30,579 bases of DNA. Origin: a virus. The notes below the pieces were generated by a model that saw only the letters and a program-made list of their open reading frames with translations, had not been told where the DNA came from and made no database searches. The first letter of the stretch is position 1. Every line of letters begins with the position of its first letter. Shown here piece after piece: positions 5,957 to 12,981 of the stretch. A program made the position numbers and the translations under genes. The stretch lies in IMG/VR virus record IMGVR_UViG_3300032046_000145, positions 1-30,579 of that record. The stretch is one strand, 5' to 3'.

Positions 5957-6865
5957 TTATTCTCCTTCCAAAAGTTGATTCAACCGTTTTTCGATTGATA
6001 AAAGATAGTTAATATCGTTTCTATTTCGCTCGAGCGATTCAATTGCCTTTTCTCTAAGCTCCCGATTTGTCACTTGCTCTATTAGATTTTCTATTCTTTT
6101 TTGTGTGGTCTCTATAGCTTCCGGTTTTCCAGATTCTGCGGCCTTCACAAATTCGCCCCAATGCAAAGGAATTTGAAACGGAAGATCAAGCCTGTTTTTG
6201 GCATCGTAACCAGGTTGACGTTGTGTGTATAGATATCTGCTTCCATCGGCAAATGTTTTTAATTTGCCCTCTTTTTCTTTGGCCAAGGTTTCGTAATTTG
6301 CGAACATCAGGGCGTCTACCCATTCTCTGAAAATTGGAGCGGATTCTTTTTGAATTTTTAACTGATAGCGATGATAAGTTTCCTGAATTTGCGGGTCTGA
6401 AAAATCTACAACATCGGCGTGGCAAATAAGAATTATATTCATTTGTCTTTCGTCACGCAATAAATTCATTTTTTCTATTAACACTTGCCACATTTCTTTT
6501 GCGCGTTTATAGCCTTTATTGTAGCCGCCCATGGCGCGTTCTATCGAACTAGTATTTGATTCATCACAGATTTTCTTGAACAGTAAAGGCTCCAACCAAT
6601 CTAAAGAATCGATAACAAAGGTTTTATAATCGTGTTTTTCGATTATGAGCGCATCAATACAATTCATAGCTTCTTGCCAGGATGCAATTGCTGGAAGTCT
6701 GTCGATGTTATATTTATTAGATCCGTTTTCGCGCTCCAAAAATATGGGCCGTGGCGCTGTTGCTGCAAATTGTGTTTTGCCTACGCCATCAACTCCATAT
6801 AATAATATCAGATACGGTTTTTTTATAACGCCTCTTCTAACTTGATTTAGTAGCATGTTCACCAT
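5957..6865 (-). CDS. Sak4-like AAA/RecA-type ATPase (AAA_24, phage recombinase) (302 aa)
   Basis: ATG at 6865 has AAAGGAG 7 bases upstream. Walker A is GVDGVGKT (residues 24-31). Walker B is TFVIDSLDWLEP (D86), and a sensor-type strand IILICHADVV follows at about residue 150. These place it with phage nucleotide-binding proteins of the AAA_24/Sak4 group, single-domain RecA-like ATPases that anneal or pair single strands with SSB help. Its first 29 bases overlap the end of the HTH gene. With the SSB downstream and the divergent YqaJ exonuclease it completes an exonuclease-recombinase-SSB set; no Red-beta or RecT annealase is seen. Confidence 0.85.
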   Translation of the reverse strand: MVNMLLNQVRRGVIKKPYLILLYGVDGVGKTQFAATAPRPIFLERENGSNKYNIDRLPAIASWQEAMNCIDALIIEKHDYKTFVIDSLDWLEPLLFKKICDESNTSSIERAMGGYNKGYKRAKEMWQVLIEKMNLLRDERQMNIILICHADVVDFSDPQIQETYHRYQLKIQKESAPIFREWVDALMFANYETLAKEKEGKLKTFADGSRYLYTQRQPGYDAKNRLDLPFQIPLHWGEFVKAAESGKPEAIETTQKRIENLIEQVTNRELREKAIESLERNRNDINYLLSIEKRLNQLLEGE

Positions 6866-7040
6866 TTAAAATCTCCTTTAATAATGCAATATTTTTGCTG
6901 GGAATATGACCTGAATCAATCCATTTGTACACGATATTAGATGATTTATAACCTAATTTGTAAGCTATTCCTGCGGGGGTTACGAAACCGCCTATAACCG
7001 CCCGTTTTAACTCGTTAATTAATGCTTTTTCAGACCTCAT
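6837..7040 (-). CDS. Helix-turn-helix transcriptional regulator (67 aa)
   Basis: ATG at 7040 (MRSEKALI) is chosen for its AAAGGGG site; a longer frame upstream would begin at a TTG inside the operator. Residues 21-45 (TPAGIAYKLGYKSSNIVYKW) form a compact Cro/XRE-like helix-turn-helix, followed by an Ile/Pro turn and a C-terminal helix (PSKNIALLKEIL). The size fits Cro-like repressors. It is the first gene of the leftward recombination/replication operon and lies next to the symmetrical operator at 7070-7098, so autoregulation and control of the opposite YqaJ gene are likely. Which promoter it represses cannot be read from the sequence. Confidence 0.75.
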   Translation of the reverse strand: MRSEKALINELKRAVIGGFVTPAGIAYKLGYKSSNIVYKWIDSGHIPSKNIALLKEILNGEHATKSS

Positions 7041-7069
7041 GATTGCCCCTTTTTTGTTATGCAAAAATG

Positions 7070-7098
7070 ACTTTACAATTTTGTACAAATATTGTAAA
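7070..7098. promoter_or_regulatory. Symmetrical divergent promoter/operator between HTH gene and YqaJ
   Basis: TTTACAAT (7072-7079) and ATTGTAAA (7091-7098) form an inverted repeat around a perfect 10-bp palindrome TTTGTACAAA (7080-7089). Each strand carries TTTACA, 17 bases, then a -10-like hexamer: TAAAGT leftward (7070-7075) and TAAACA rightward (7095-7100). Two opposite promoters would thus occupy the same bases, with the operator at their centre. The repeats are directly visible; promoter activity is inferred. Confidence 0.6.
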
Positions 7099-7152
7099 CA
7101 AAAAAAGTGTGAGTATGTGTTTTTTTTTATTATTATTATGAGGTATCAAAAC

Positions 7153-8019
7153 ATGCAACAGGGTACGTCTCAATGGCTAATGTGGCGTCGTGCTGGCCTA
7201 GGCGCTTCCGACGCTCCGGTTATCATGGGTATATATACATACAAAACCCCCTTTCAGCTCTGGGAGGAAAAGCTAGGCCGCGAATGTCAAGAAAAAAAGA
7301 ATCAATTTATCCTGGATAAAGGGCATACAATCGAAAAAAGAGCAAGATTGCTTTATGAGATTTTAAACGATAAACCAATGCCGCCAGCGTTAGTTGAATA
7401 CGCAAAAATGCCCTTTCTTAGGGCTAGTCTTGACGGTTACGATGCAGAAAAAAATATAATACTCGAAATAAAATATGTTGGGAAAAAAGAACTGCAAGAA
7501 ATAAGAGATTCTGGAAAAATACCAGAAAGATATTACCCGCAGGTGCAACATCAGTTATTAGTGACCGGCGCAAAGTGTGTCGATTTCTTCGCTTATAATG
7601 ACGAACTTGACAGTTACACGCTGGTAAAGTGCGAGCCAGATAATGATTACATTCATCTTCTGGTTGAAAAAGAACGTGAGTTTTGGCAGCTTGTTCAAAA
7701 ACAAACCGCCCCAGAATTAACCGAAAAAGATTATGTTTTCATTCAAGATCAAGAGGCGCAATTTTTAATCGATCAATGGATTTTTAAAAAGAAGTTGCTA
7801 GATAAAATAGCGGAAGAAGAGCAGGCACTAAAAAAACAAATATTAGAAAAGATCAAAGAGCCCCGCGTCAAATTTGGACTGGTTAAAATTTCCAGGCAGA
7901 AGCGGGCTGGTAATATTGATTATAAGATAATTCCAGAGCTGCAAAATTTGGACTTGGAAAAATATAGAAAACCAGAAATTGTTTACTGGAGATTTGATTT
8001 AGAGAAAAAAGCAGAATGA
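7153..8019 (+). CDS. YqaJ-type (lambda exonuclease-like) recombination nuclease (288 aa)
   Basis: This is the only plus-strand gene seen. The start at 7153 (MQQGTSQWLMWRR) is chosen because family members begin at this QG-x-WL-x-WR motif and GAGG lies 9 bases upstream; ATG 7138 is an alternative. The motifs follow in order: GASDAPVIMG (20s), GHTIEKRAR (E61), LRASLDG (D94), ILEIK (E105, K107) and YYPQVQHQLLVTG (Q130-Q134). These are the PD-(D/E)XK catalytic residues of YqaJ exonucleases, which resect one strand of duplex ends. The C-terminal 100 residues are charged and helical. It diverges from the HTH/Sak4/SSB operon across a shared promoter region and ends exactly where the opposing gene ends. 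Confidence 0.9.
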   Translation: MQQGTSQWLMWRRAGLGASDAPVIMGIYTYKTPFQLWEEKLGRECQEKKNQFILDKGHTIEKRARLLYEILNDKPMPPALVEYAKMPFLRASLDGYDAEKNIILEIKYVGKKELQEIRDSGKIPERYYPQVQHQLLVTGAKCVDFFAYNDELDSYTLVKCEPDNDYIHLLVEKEREFWQLVQKQTAPELTEKDYVFIQDQEAQFLIDQWIFKKKLLDKIAEEEQALKKQILEKIKEPRVKFGLVKISRQKRAGNIDYKIIPELQNLDLEKYRKPEIVYWRFDLEKKAE

Positions 8020-8187
8020 TTATTTTATCTTATTTTTATAATCGAGCCAAAAACGCAATAAGAACTTTACGAATCTGCTTGTACCCCCAAAGCTTATTGC
8101 GTTTTCATCGAAAATTCTTTTTTCTTTTTCCGGCATAGAAAATGACAATACTTCCGATTTGCCATTTTTGTGTTGTGGTCTTGGCAT
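8020..8187 (-). CDS. Ribbon-helix-helix (CopG/Arc-like) protein (55 aa)
   Basis: ATG at 8187 directly abuts the stop of the upstream gene (TAAATG). After a basic start (MPRPQHKNGK) comes a strand VLSFSMP, a helix EKEKRIFDENAISFG, and a second helix TSRFVKFLLRFWLDYKNK. This is the order of ribbon-helix-helix DNA-binding proteins, which dimerise through the strand and insert it in the major groove. The last base of its stop codon adjoins the last base of the YqaJ stop (8019/8020). It may be an early regulator. The fold is inferred from pattern only. Confidence 0.6.
   Translation of the reverse strand: MPRPQHKNGKSEVLSFSMPEKEKRIFDENAISFGGTSRFVKFLLRFWLDYKNKIK
8050..8105. terminator. 13-bp inverted repeat, possible terminator for YqaJ
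   Basis: AAAACGCAATAAG (8050-8062) is perfectly complementary to CTTATTGCGTTTT (8093-8105) with a 30-base loop. The plus-strand copy ends in TTTT just after the YqaJ gene; the minus-strand copy is followed by TTTTT. It lies wholly inside the coding frame of the opposing 55-aa gene. The stem is certain, the terminator role tentative because the loop is long. Confidence 0.45.
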
Positions 8188-8520
8188 TTACTCGCGCCTC
8201 TGCTTCCTTGTCTTTTTTGCCCATGCTTTATATCGCTCTTCGTTATCAAAAAATGTTGCTTCTCTTGTCATTGATTCTGCTATTTTATCGTCAGAAAGAC
8301 CATCCGCTTCCCATGTGTCACAACCAGAGCATGATCCATAAGAATACCGATATGAAAATACTCTTCCGTCTTCTAGGAGAACATCAACGTCAACATCGCC
8401 CTGGTAATTGTCTTCAAAACTTTCATAAAGAACTTCTTTGGCACTAAGACTGCCCAATACCTTTCTTAGAATCTCAGAGTATCTTCCGCTGAATTCACCA
8501 CCGGTAAAATAATATCTCAT
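8188..8520 (-). CDS. Conserved-looking phage hypothetical protein with GSCSGCD motif (110 aa)
   Basis: ATG at 8520 has GGGGG upstream. The N-terminal half is aromatic and beta-rich (RYYFTGGEFSGRYSE), followed by acidic VDVDVLLEDG and the Cys motif YSYGSCSGCDTWEA (two Cys three apart). The C-terminus is basic (AKKTRKQRRE). The two cysteines are too few for a classical zinc site, so a dimeric metal site or disulfide is possible. It is co-directional with the 84-aa gene upstream and the RHH gene downstream. Unknown function. Confidence 0.65.
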   Translation of the reverse strand: MRYYFTGGEFSGRYSEILRKVLGSLSAKEVLYESFEDNYQGDVDVDVLLEDGRVFSYRYSYGSCSGCDTWEADGLSDDKIAESMTREATFFDNEERYKAWAKKTRKQRRE

Positions 8521-8544
8521 TTTGAAATCCCCCCTTTTTTGTGG

Positions 8545-8799
8545 CTACACTCCCCGCGCTATAAGTTCGTCTTCTATAAACATTGATATATGATTAGTCC
8601 ATAACTCGAACGCAACCGAGTTTTCTACAAATTCTAACGGAAAGAAATGATTAATCCATTGCGCATCATCTGACGGCCCCGTATCGCGCTGTTCGCGACC
8701 ACAAGCAGTGTCGAATCGCTTCAAAAAATCTTCGCAAACATCATCAACAAAATCGCCAATATCTTCTTGATTGGCTTGATACCAGTGTTTCTTTTGCAT
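8545..8799 (-). CDS. Acidic hypothetical protein (84 aa)
   Basis: The start at 8799 (MQKKHWYQ) is preferred to an upstream ATG at 8829 because AAAGGAG lies 6 bases before it. The product is strongly acidic with several Trp and Phe residues (EDIGDFVDDVCEDFLKRF, then WINHFFPLEFVENSVAF). It is likely a small soluble helical protein. It is the first gene of the early leftward cluster after the lysis genes. Acidic small early proteins sometimes mimic DNA or block host enzymes, but no specific family is recognised. Confidence 0.6.
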   Translation of the reverse strand: MQKKHWYQANQEDIGDFVDDVCEDFLKRFDTACGREQRDTGPSDDAQWINHFFPLEFVENSVAFELWTNHISMFIEDELIARGV

Positions 8800-8829
8800 G
8801 TCCGTCTCCTTTCTTGTTTCAACTCGCAT

Positions 8830-8931
8830 TGTGTGTGCGCGTGCCCTATATCTATATATACGGCATTTTATTAAATAACTTTAGTATTATTATATAACCG
8901 ATTGAATTTATTGGAGTCTGTTTTTAATAAA
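8830..8931 (-). promoter_or_regulatory. AT-rich intergenic gap, candidate early promoter
   Basis: About 100 bases with no reading frame separate the endolysin stop from the early leftward genes. On the minus strand TATAAT-like boxes occur (TTATATAATAATAC), and TTCAAT, 17 bases, TAAAGT gives a possible -35/-10 pair. The match is weak in AT-rich DNA, so this is a position for a promoter rather than a proven one. Confidence 0.3.
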
Positions 8932-9327
8932 TTATGAAAGAATCTCGAAGTGTACTAGATCATTGAAAGTCTGATCTTTGAAATTATTGTCTCTGTCCCA
9001 GTCGCCGCCCCAGGCCAAGGGGATTTGCAACATTTTGGACACGCCCAAAACAAAACCGGCTAGATAATAAAACCGTTCCGTATCGTGCCAATTGACAGGA
9101 CACGGCGCGATGTCGATGGCAAGACTCGGAATAGAATTATGTTTCGATTCTGGAAACCGTTTTGTGGTTAAATTTTTCACAAAGGCTTTTGTCTGATCGG
9201 CTTCGGTGCGGTGACCGGTGAGAATTTTAATATCGATGAAATTAATAACAACATTAAACAAAAGTTGCAATCGCCTATCACATTGTTCTAATTTTATTTT
9301 CGATTCATCGGAAAATTTAAATCCCAT
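8932..9327 (-). CDS. M15-family peptidase endolysin (L-Ala-D-Glu / D-Ala-D-Ala type) (131 aa)
   Basis: The zinc-ligand pattern of M15 endolysins is present: SKHNSIPSLAIDIAP (H63, D72), then the characteristic WGGDWDRD and the C-terminal DLVHFEI (D123, H126). The fold opens with a short helix and TGHRTEADQTKAF. The 131-aa size matches single-domain phage enzymes such as the T5-type endopeptidase. It has no signal peptide, so it acts in the periplasm only after membrane disruption by a holin. It closes the lysis cassette, 4 bases after the lipoprotein gene. Confidence 0.9.
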   Translation of the reverse strand: MGFKFSDESKIKLEQCDRRLQLLFNVVINFIDIKILTGHRTEADQTKAFVKNLTTKRFPESKHNSIPSLAIDIAPCPVNWHDTERFYYLAGFVLGVSKMLQIPLAWGGDWDRDNNFKDQTFNDLVHFEILS

Positions 9328-9331
9328 AAAA

Positions 9332-9556
9332 TTATTCGTCGAGACAATGGTTATATAATATCGACAAATCTTTTTCGCTTAAACAAATAAATTCGTTGAA
9401 TTTGGCATCTTCGCAAGAAATATTTTGACCAGCACGCAAAATGCCATTTGTTTTTGAAGAACAAAGCCATATCTCAGGCCGCCATGGAGTTATTTCAGTC
9501 GTTTGACACGCCGTTATTATCGCGAATCCTAAGATTGTCAAATAGACCTTCCACAT
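9332..9556 (-). CDS. Small lipoprotein, candidate outer-membrane spanin (Rz1-like) (74 aa)
   Basis: ATG at 9556 has GGAG 9 bases upstream. The start MWKVYLTILGFAIITAC is an SPII signal with lipobox ITAC (Cys17), followed by QTTEI with no Asp at +2, so outer-membrane sorting is expected. The mature part is short and has more cysteines (WLCSSK, ISCEDA, FICLSE, NHCLDE). Its first 62 bases overlap the upstream helical gene in another frame, an arrangement typical of Rz/Rz1 spanin pairs. It precedes the endolysin. It lacks the proline-rich stretch of many Rz1 proteins, so the spanin call rests on lipobox, position and overlap. Confidence 0.6.
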   Translation of the reverse strand: MWKVYLTILGFAIITACQTTEITPWRPEIWLCSSKTNGILRAGQNISCEDAKFNEFICLSEKDLSILYNHCLDE

Positions 9557-9716
9557 ACCGAGTGTCTCCTAACATCCTTGCGGTTTTTAGCGATTCTTTG
9601 AAATTAATTACCTTTTCTCTTTTTTCTCTTTTCGAAATTTCCTGTTCATTAAAATATTTTAATATTTCGCGTGCAAGGGAAACGCCTATTAAAATTATCT
9701 GAACCCAAGCTGGCAT
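9495..9716 (-). CDS. Small membrane-anchored helical protein, candidate inner-membrane spanin (73 aa)
   Basis: The frame extends further, but ATG 9716 (MPAWVQII) is chosen because it makes a TAATG overlap with the upstream stop. An N-terminal hydrophobic segment (AWVQIILIGVSLA) is followed by a long charged helix (ISKREKREKVINFKESLKTA). That plan fits an Rz-like inner-membrane spanin, although it is shorter than usual, and the hydrophobic stretch is marginal for a full span. The overlapping lipoprotein gene supports the pairing. A holin accessory role is an alternative. Confidence 0.5.
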   Translation of the reverse strand: MPAWVQIILIGVSLAREILKYFNEQEISKREKREKVINFKESLKTARMLGDTRYVEGLFDNLRIRDNNGVSND

Positions 9717-9991
9717 TATACGAATACCCTTGTTAATCGCATGATAATGGGAAGTATTGCCGTAATAATTTGATCTTTTTCTTGCTGATCTAAATCTTTT
9801 GCTTCCGGCAGAATGTTCCAAGATCCAGAAACCGCTCTTACAACTTCTGGAATTGTAACGGCAAACATTTTTATAATTTCAGTTTTATCAATTACGGCGT
9901 CTTCTTTTGCTTTTTCAAACTCTAAAGTCAACTTATCCAAGTAAATTATCCAATCTAAAATGTTTTCAATACCTCTTTTTTCATTTTCCAT
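9716..9991 (-). CDS. Helical lysis-region protein of unknown function (91 aa)
   Basis: ATG at 9991 follows AAAGGAG at good spacing. The protein is helical and amphipathic (ILDWIIYLDKLTLEFEKAKE, ending ITAILPIIMRLTRVFV), with no clear membrane span. It lies between the holin-like gene (11-base overlap) and the spanin-like gene (TAATG overlap), so it is part of the lysis cassette by position. It may bind the membrane or partner with the holin-like protein; no known domain. Confidence 0.6.
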   Translation of the reverse strand: MENEKRGIENILDWIIYLDKLTLEFEKAKEDAVIDKTEIIKMFAVTIPEVVRAVSGSWNILPEAKDLDQQEKDQIITAILPIIMRLTRVFV

Positions 9992-10160
9992 GATTATCTC
10001 CTTTTTTGTTGTTAATTAAACCTTCCAAGTTGCGAATCCTTTCGTATGCGAATCTTATATCTTTTGAGTTCTTATATGTCTTGGAAAAAACCCAAAGTGT
10101 GGCGCTTCCCGCAAGAAACACTATCAAGTTTTCGACAATTGTTGGAATGTTTAAATCCAT
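9981..10160 (-). CDS. Holin-like single-span membrane protein (59 aa)
   Basis: ATG at 10160 has GGAT 8 bases upstream. Residues 6-25 (PTIVENLIVFLAGSATLWVF) form one transmembrane helix. It is followed by a basic, charged C-terminal tail (SKTYKNSKDIRFAYERIRN), the layout of small class III-type holins or XhlA-like proteins. It lies between a lipoprotein gene and the rest of the lysis cassette. It is the only clear small membrane protein near the endolysin, hence the best holin candidate, but this is positional inference. Confidence 0.55.
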   Translation of the reverse strand: MDLNIPTIVENLIVFLAGSATLWVFSKTYKNSKDIRFAYERIRNLEGLINNKKGDNHGK

Positions 10161-10162
10161 TG

Positions 10163-11110
10163 TTATTTATCCAAATTTCTTAAAATTAAATAAGCCGCAA
10201 AAATAAAATCAGTTCCATGATAAGTTTCTTTTTCTTTGGGACATGGCAACCAATCCGGATTTGGCTTTCCATCTTTTATTAAATCACGTTGAAAAAGATA
10301 ATGCGTACAATAATTGTCTGAGGTTGGAAGTGAGCTATTAGGAAAATAATTTTCCTTTAGCAAACTTGCGCTAGCTTGCGACATATCCCCGTCTTTAAAG
10401 CTGTGATAAATAGCTGAATATAAGGCATTGTCCGGCGTGTCTTTAGATTTTTCTTTCATAAAATCTAATTGTAAATCGTTAATGGCGCCTTGCATTACGC
10501 CGCGCAAGTAAAATTGAAGCATGGTTAAATGAGTTGGAAATGATTCACTCAGCGGATTCCAAACTTGCCAAATATTTTTCATAACGTTATCTTTGCCGCC
10601 AAGCTGATATTGCATTTCATAAAGTGTAGCTTTAAGATTGGTTGATACTTTACATCTGGTTAACCAAGCTTCTTGAGTTTTGGCCCGATCTCTTCCGCAC
10701 ATATCCCAATCGTGATCTTCAAGATAAGAAATTCTTCTTTCTAAAAATTCCAAATCCCGATCTTTCCAAATGCAAAGCAATTCGCCAACTAGCATATCTT
10801 TTGAATAAGCTGTCGCCGAATCTTCAAAAAGTTCTAAGTCTGGGTGTCTTTCCATTCTTCCAGGTTCTTTTTCCGCGGCCTTCCAGTCTACTTCCGCACC
10901 TGCATAATGTCTTAAACATGCAAAAAGAATTCCATCACCCTTAACTGGAAAACCATATTTATCAACTATGTCATTACTTAATTCAATATACCGATCTAAT
11001 TTTATGTCTATTAAATCTTTATTTGGAGTAATTGGATCTTGGATTTCGTTGTCTTTTTTAAATGGGCCGCAAGATATTAAGCAGAAAACTATCAAAATAA
11101 ATTTAATCAT
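10163..11110 (-). CDS. Large lipoprotein of unknown function (315 aa)
   Basis: The start MIKFILIVFCLISCG carries an SPII lipobox LISC (Cys14) and continues with a charged linker (PFKKDN). The mature domain is mostly helical, with GDGILFACLRHYAGAEVDW early, a repeated Trp/Asp pattern (CIWKDRDLEFLERR, YLEDHDWDMCG) and further cysteines at CKVST, NYCTHYL and WLPCPKE. No catalytic motif can be named. Its place between fibre and lysis genes and its export signal suggest a cell-surface factor, for example superinfection exclusion or receptor shielding, but an enzyme cannot be excluded. It overlaps the end of the upstream gene by 8 bases. Confidence 0.65.
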   Translation of the reverse strand: MIKFILIVFCLISCGPFKKDNEIQDPITPNKDLIDIKLDRYIELSNDIVDKYGFPVKGDGILFACLRHYAGAEVDWKAAEKEPGRMERHPDLELFEDSATAYSKDMLVGELLCIWKDRDLEFLERRISYLEDHDWDMCGRDRAKTQEAWLTRCKVSTNLKATLYEMQYQLGGKDNVMKNIWQVWNPLSESFPTHLTMLQFYLRGVMQGAINDLQLDFMKEKSKDTPDNALYSAIYHSFKDGDMSQASASLLKENYFPNSSLPTSDNYCTHYLFQRDLIKDGKPNPDWLPCPKEKETYHGTDFIFAAYLILRNLDK

Positions 11111-11240
11111 TTTTATTTTCTTCTTCCTTATATTGTTCCATTTCTTTTATTTTAACATTTAATAAATTAATTTCTTTCTTTAGCAATTTAATTTCTTGCT
11201 TGTATTGCCAACAATACGGACAATCCCTTTCTTTCATCAT
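11103..11240 (-). CDS. Short CxxC coiled-coil protein (45 aa)
   Basis: ATG at 11240 makes a TAATG overlap with the stop of the fibre-like gene, favouring it over a longer frame that would overlap more. An N-terminal CPYCW knuckle is followed by a Lys/Glu/Leu-rich heptad helix (QEIKLLKKEINLLNVKIKEM) and a basic-acidic tail. It probably dimerises through the helix and may bind one metal between two chains. No function is known. Confidence 0.55.
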   Translation of the reverse strand: MMKERDCPYCWQYKQEIKLLKKEINLLNVKIKEMEQYKEEENKND

Positions 11241-12970
11241 TACCAACCAGTCGTGGTTATGTGATACGGAAGTTCTTCTACAATTATCCATGTTCCCGTA
11301 TATGTTCCATTTCCTGTTATTGCTTCTCCGTTATCATCTATATACAAACGTAAACTAGTACTAGTCATTGTTCTAAGAATAGTAACATCTGAGGTTTCCG
11401 CTATAGTAGCTGCATTAGCATCGTGGTGTCTAACATATGCAAATGGAGTTATATTGTCATGCAGTGTTATTATCACATCACCACCAGTAGTAAGTATACA
11501 ATGCATGTGAAATGTAATTCTATAAGTTTTACCCGCTTCTAACGTAAATTTAAAAGCCCCATTACCTGCTACTGTATCTGCATATATGCCTTGTGTTGTA
11601 ATATCAGAAGCTAAAAATTTCTGTTGGTATTTTATAGAAGTCAAAGAACCTATCGATAATGGATTCGATGATTTTACAACCCTCCATCTCCAACCGTTTG
11701 TCCAATCGCTTGTCCCAGAATAATAGCGTCTAAAAATTACTTGAATTGTACTAGATCCCGTTGCTCTGATAGTTACTCCGCTGCTTGCGCCCTGTAAAAT
11801 TTCAGACCAGATTTCATTAAAACCGTAACCGCTTCCAACATCTATTTCTAATGAAAGTTTATCCGTTGGAAGAATTCGTGTTGCCGTGGTAATTGTTTTG
11901 GTTCTTGCCGCCGCCAATGCCCCTGTCATTGTTGCACCATTTGGCCCGTACGCCGTGGTTGAACTGTCGGCGTCCCAAGTTCCGCTCGTTGCGTAATACT
12001 CAACCGCCGAATTTGAAAGTCCAACAGTAGAACCGGCCCAGGCGGTTATTGGAATAGGCCCCGCAAAAACGCTTATTCTGGTAGTGCTTACCGCGCATGC
12101 GTTACCTAATTTGGGATCTAAGGCGCTATTAGCTGCATCTCCTAAACTAAAATTTAGATATGTATCACCGGCGGTTGCTATTAAATTCTTCACCTGAGCG
12201 GTATTTCTGTCTTCATAAAATGTTCCGACATTGACCGTGTCACCTGTGGCATTTCCTCCAATAACAAAACTATTGGGGAGTTCAAGTTGCGCCTCATCTC
12301 CTGAAACGGTTCCGGTTGTAAAAAAACCGCGAACAAACAAAGATGGGCCGATTCGTTTCCATTCTAATTTAATGGATGTAATGCTTCCAAAACCTAAATA
12401 ATTTGAAGGTGTATATGAAGTCCATTCAGTAGTTGGTATTCCCTGAACTATTTTTTCCAGTCCCCAATAAAAACCGTCTACAGTCACAGCCGCCGCATCA
12501 GCCGAAGCCAAAAGCCTTGGCGCTAATGTGCTGCTTTCAGGACATGGAAATTGTAAAGTTCTTTCTGTCCACGAAGAAGAGGCGCTTAAAGTTATCGTTG
12601 CTAATATATTTGTTGATCCATCTACTACCTGAAAGGCAAGATTGGCGTCGCCATCTTTATAGTGCATTTTCGCGTAACAAATTTTATTTTTTAAAATATT
12701 TGGAATTGTAACAAGAGTTCCTCTTAGATATTCACCATTAGCTGTTGCGTCCCAAATCGCGGAAGTTGTTCCAACTCCAGGATTTGCCGTTTCTTTCGTT
12801 AATGTAGAACTTCCTGATTTTGTCCACTTAGCAAGTCCGTTTTCAAATCCTGGGTTATAATTTCCAAGAATATTGTTATACAATAATTCTTGTCTATCTG
12901 TTTCTTTCAATTGCCCCCAAGCAGATAACGAATAAAAAAACGATAATAAAAAAATTAAAAACTTTATCAT
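11240..12970 (-). CDS. Fibre-like protein with an N-terminal signal peptide (576 aa)
   Basis: The N-terminus MIKFLIFLLSFFYSLSAWGQ is a typical SPI signal with likely cleavage near SAWG-Q. Residues about 35-175 (NYNPGFENGLAKWTKSG, then WTERTLQFPCPESS) resemble a carbohydrate-binding jelly-roll. Beta-rich modules beginning WTSYTPSNYLGFGSITSIK, a type seen in phage tail fibres, follow. The C-terminal part again shows a jelly-roll-like pattern (KFTLEAGKTYRITFHMHC). It follows the receptor-binding-type genes. A Sec signal on a fibre-like protein is unusual; it could be secreted to the host surface rather than assembled on the virion. Exact function unknown. Confidence 0.65.
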   Translation of the reverse strand: MIKFLIFLLSFFYSLSAWGQLKETDRQELLYNNILGNYNPGFENGLAKWTKSGSSTLTKETANPGVGTTSAIWDATANGEYLRGTLVTIPNILKNKICYAKMHYKDGDANLAFQVVDGSTNILATITLSASSSWTERTLQFPCPESSTLAPRLLASADAAAVTVDGFYWGLEKIVQGIPTTEWTSYTPSNYLGFGSITSIKLEWKRIGPSLFVRGFFTTGTVSGDEAQLELPNSFVIGGNATGDTVNVGTFYEDRNTAQVKNLIATAGDTYLNFSLGDAANSALDPKLGNACAVSTTRISVFAGPIPITAWAGSTVGLSNSAVEYYATSGTWDADSSTTAYGPNGATMTGALAAARTKTITTATRILPTDKLSLEIDVGSGYGFNEIWSEILQGASSGVTIRATGSSTIQVIFRRYYSGTSDWTNGWRWRVVKSSNPLSIGSLTSIKYQQKFLASDITTQGIYADTVAGNGAFKFTLEAGKTYRITFHMHCILTTGGDVIITLHDNITPFAYVRHHDANAATIAETSDVTILRTMTSTSLRLYIDDNGEAITGNGTYTGTWIIVEELPYHITTTGW

Positions 12971-12981
12971 AATAAAACTCC

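Noticed and set aside
6186-6425. 79-aa minus-strand frame inside the ATPase gene
   Set aside because: Arg-rich shadow in another frame of the Sak4-like gene.
7039-7152. Upstream start of YqaJ at 7039
   Set aside because: It would place coding sequence across the operator and HTH start; the family-typical start and GAGG site are at 7153.
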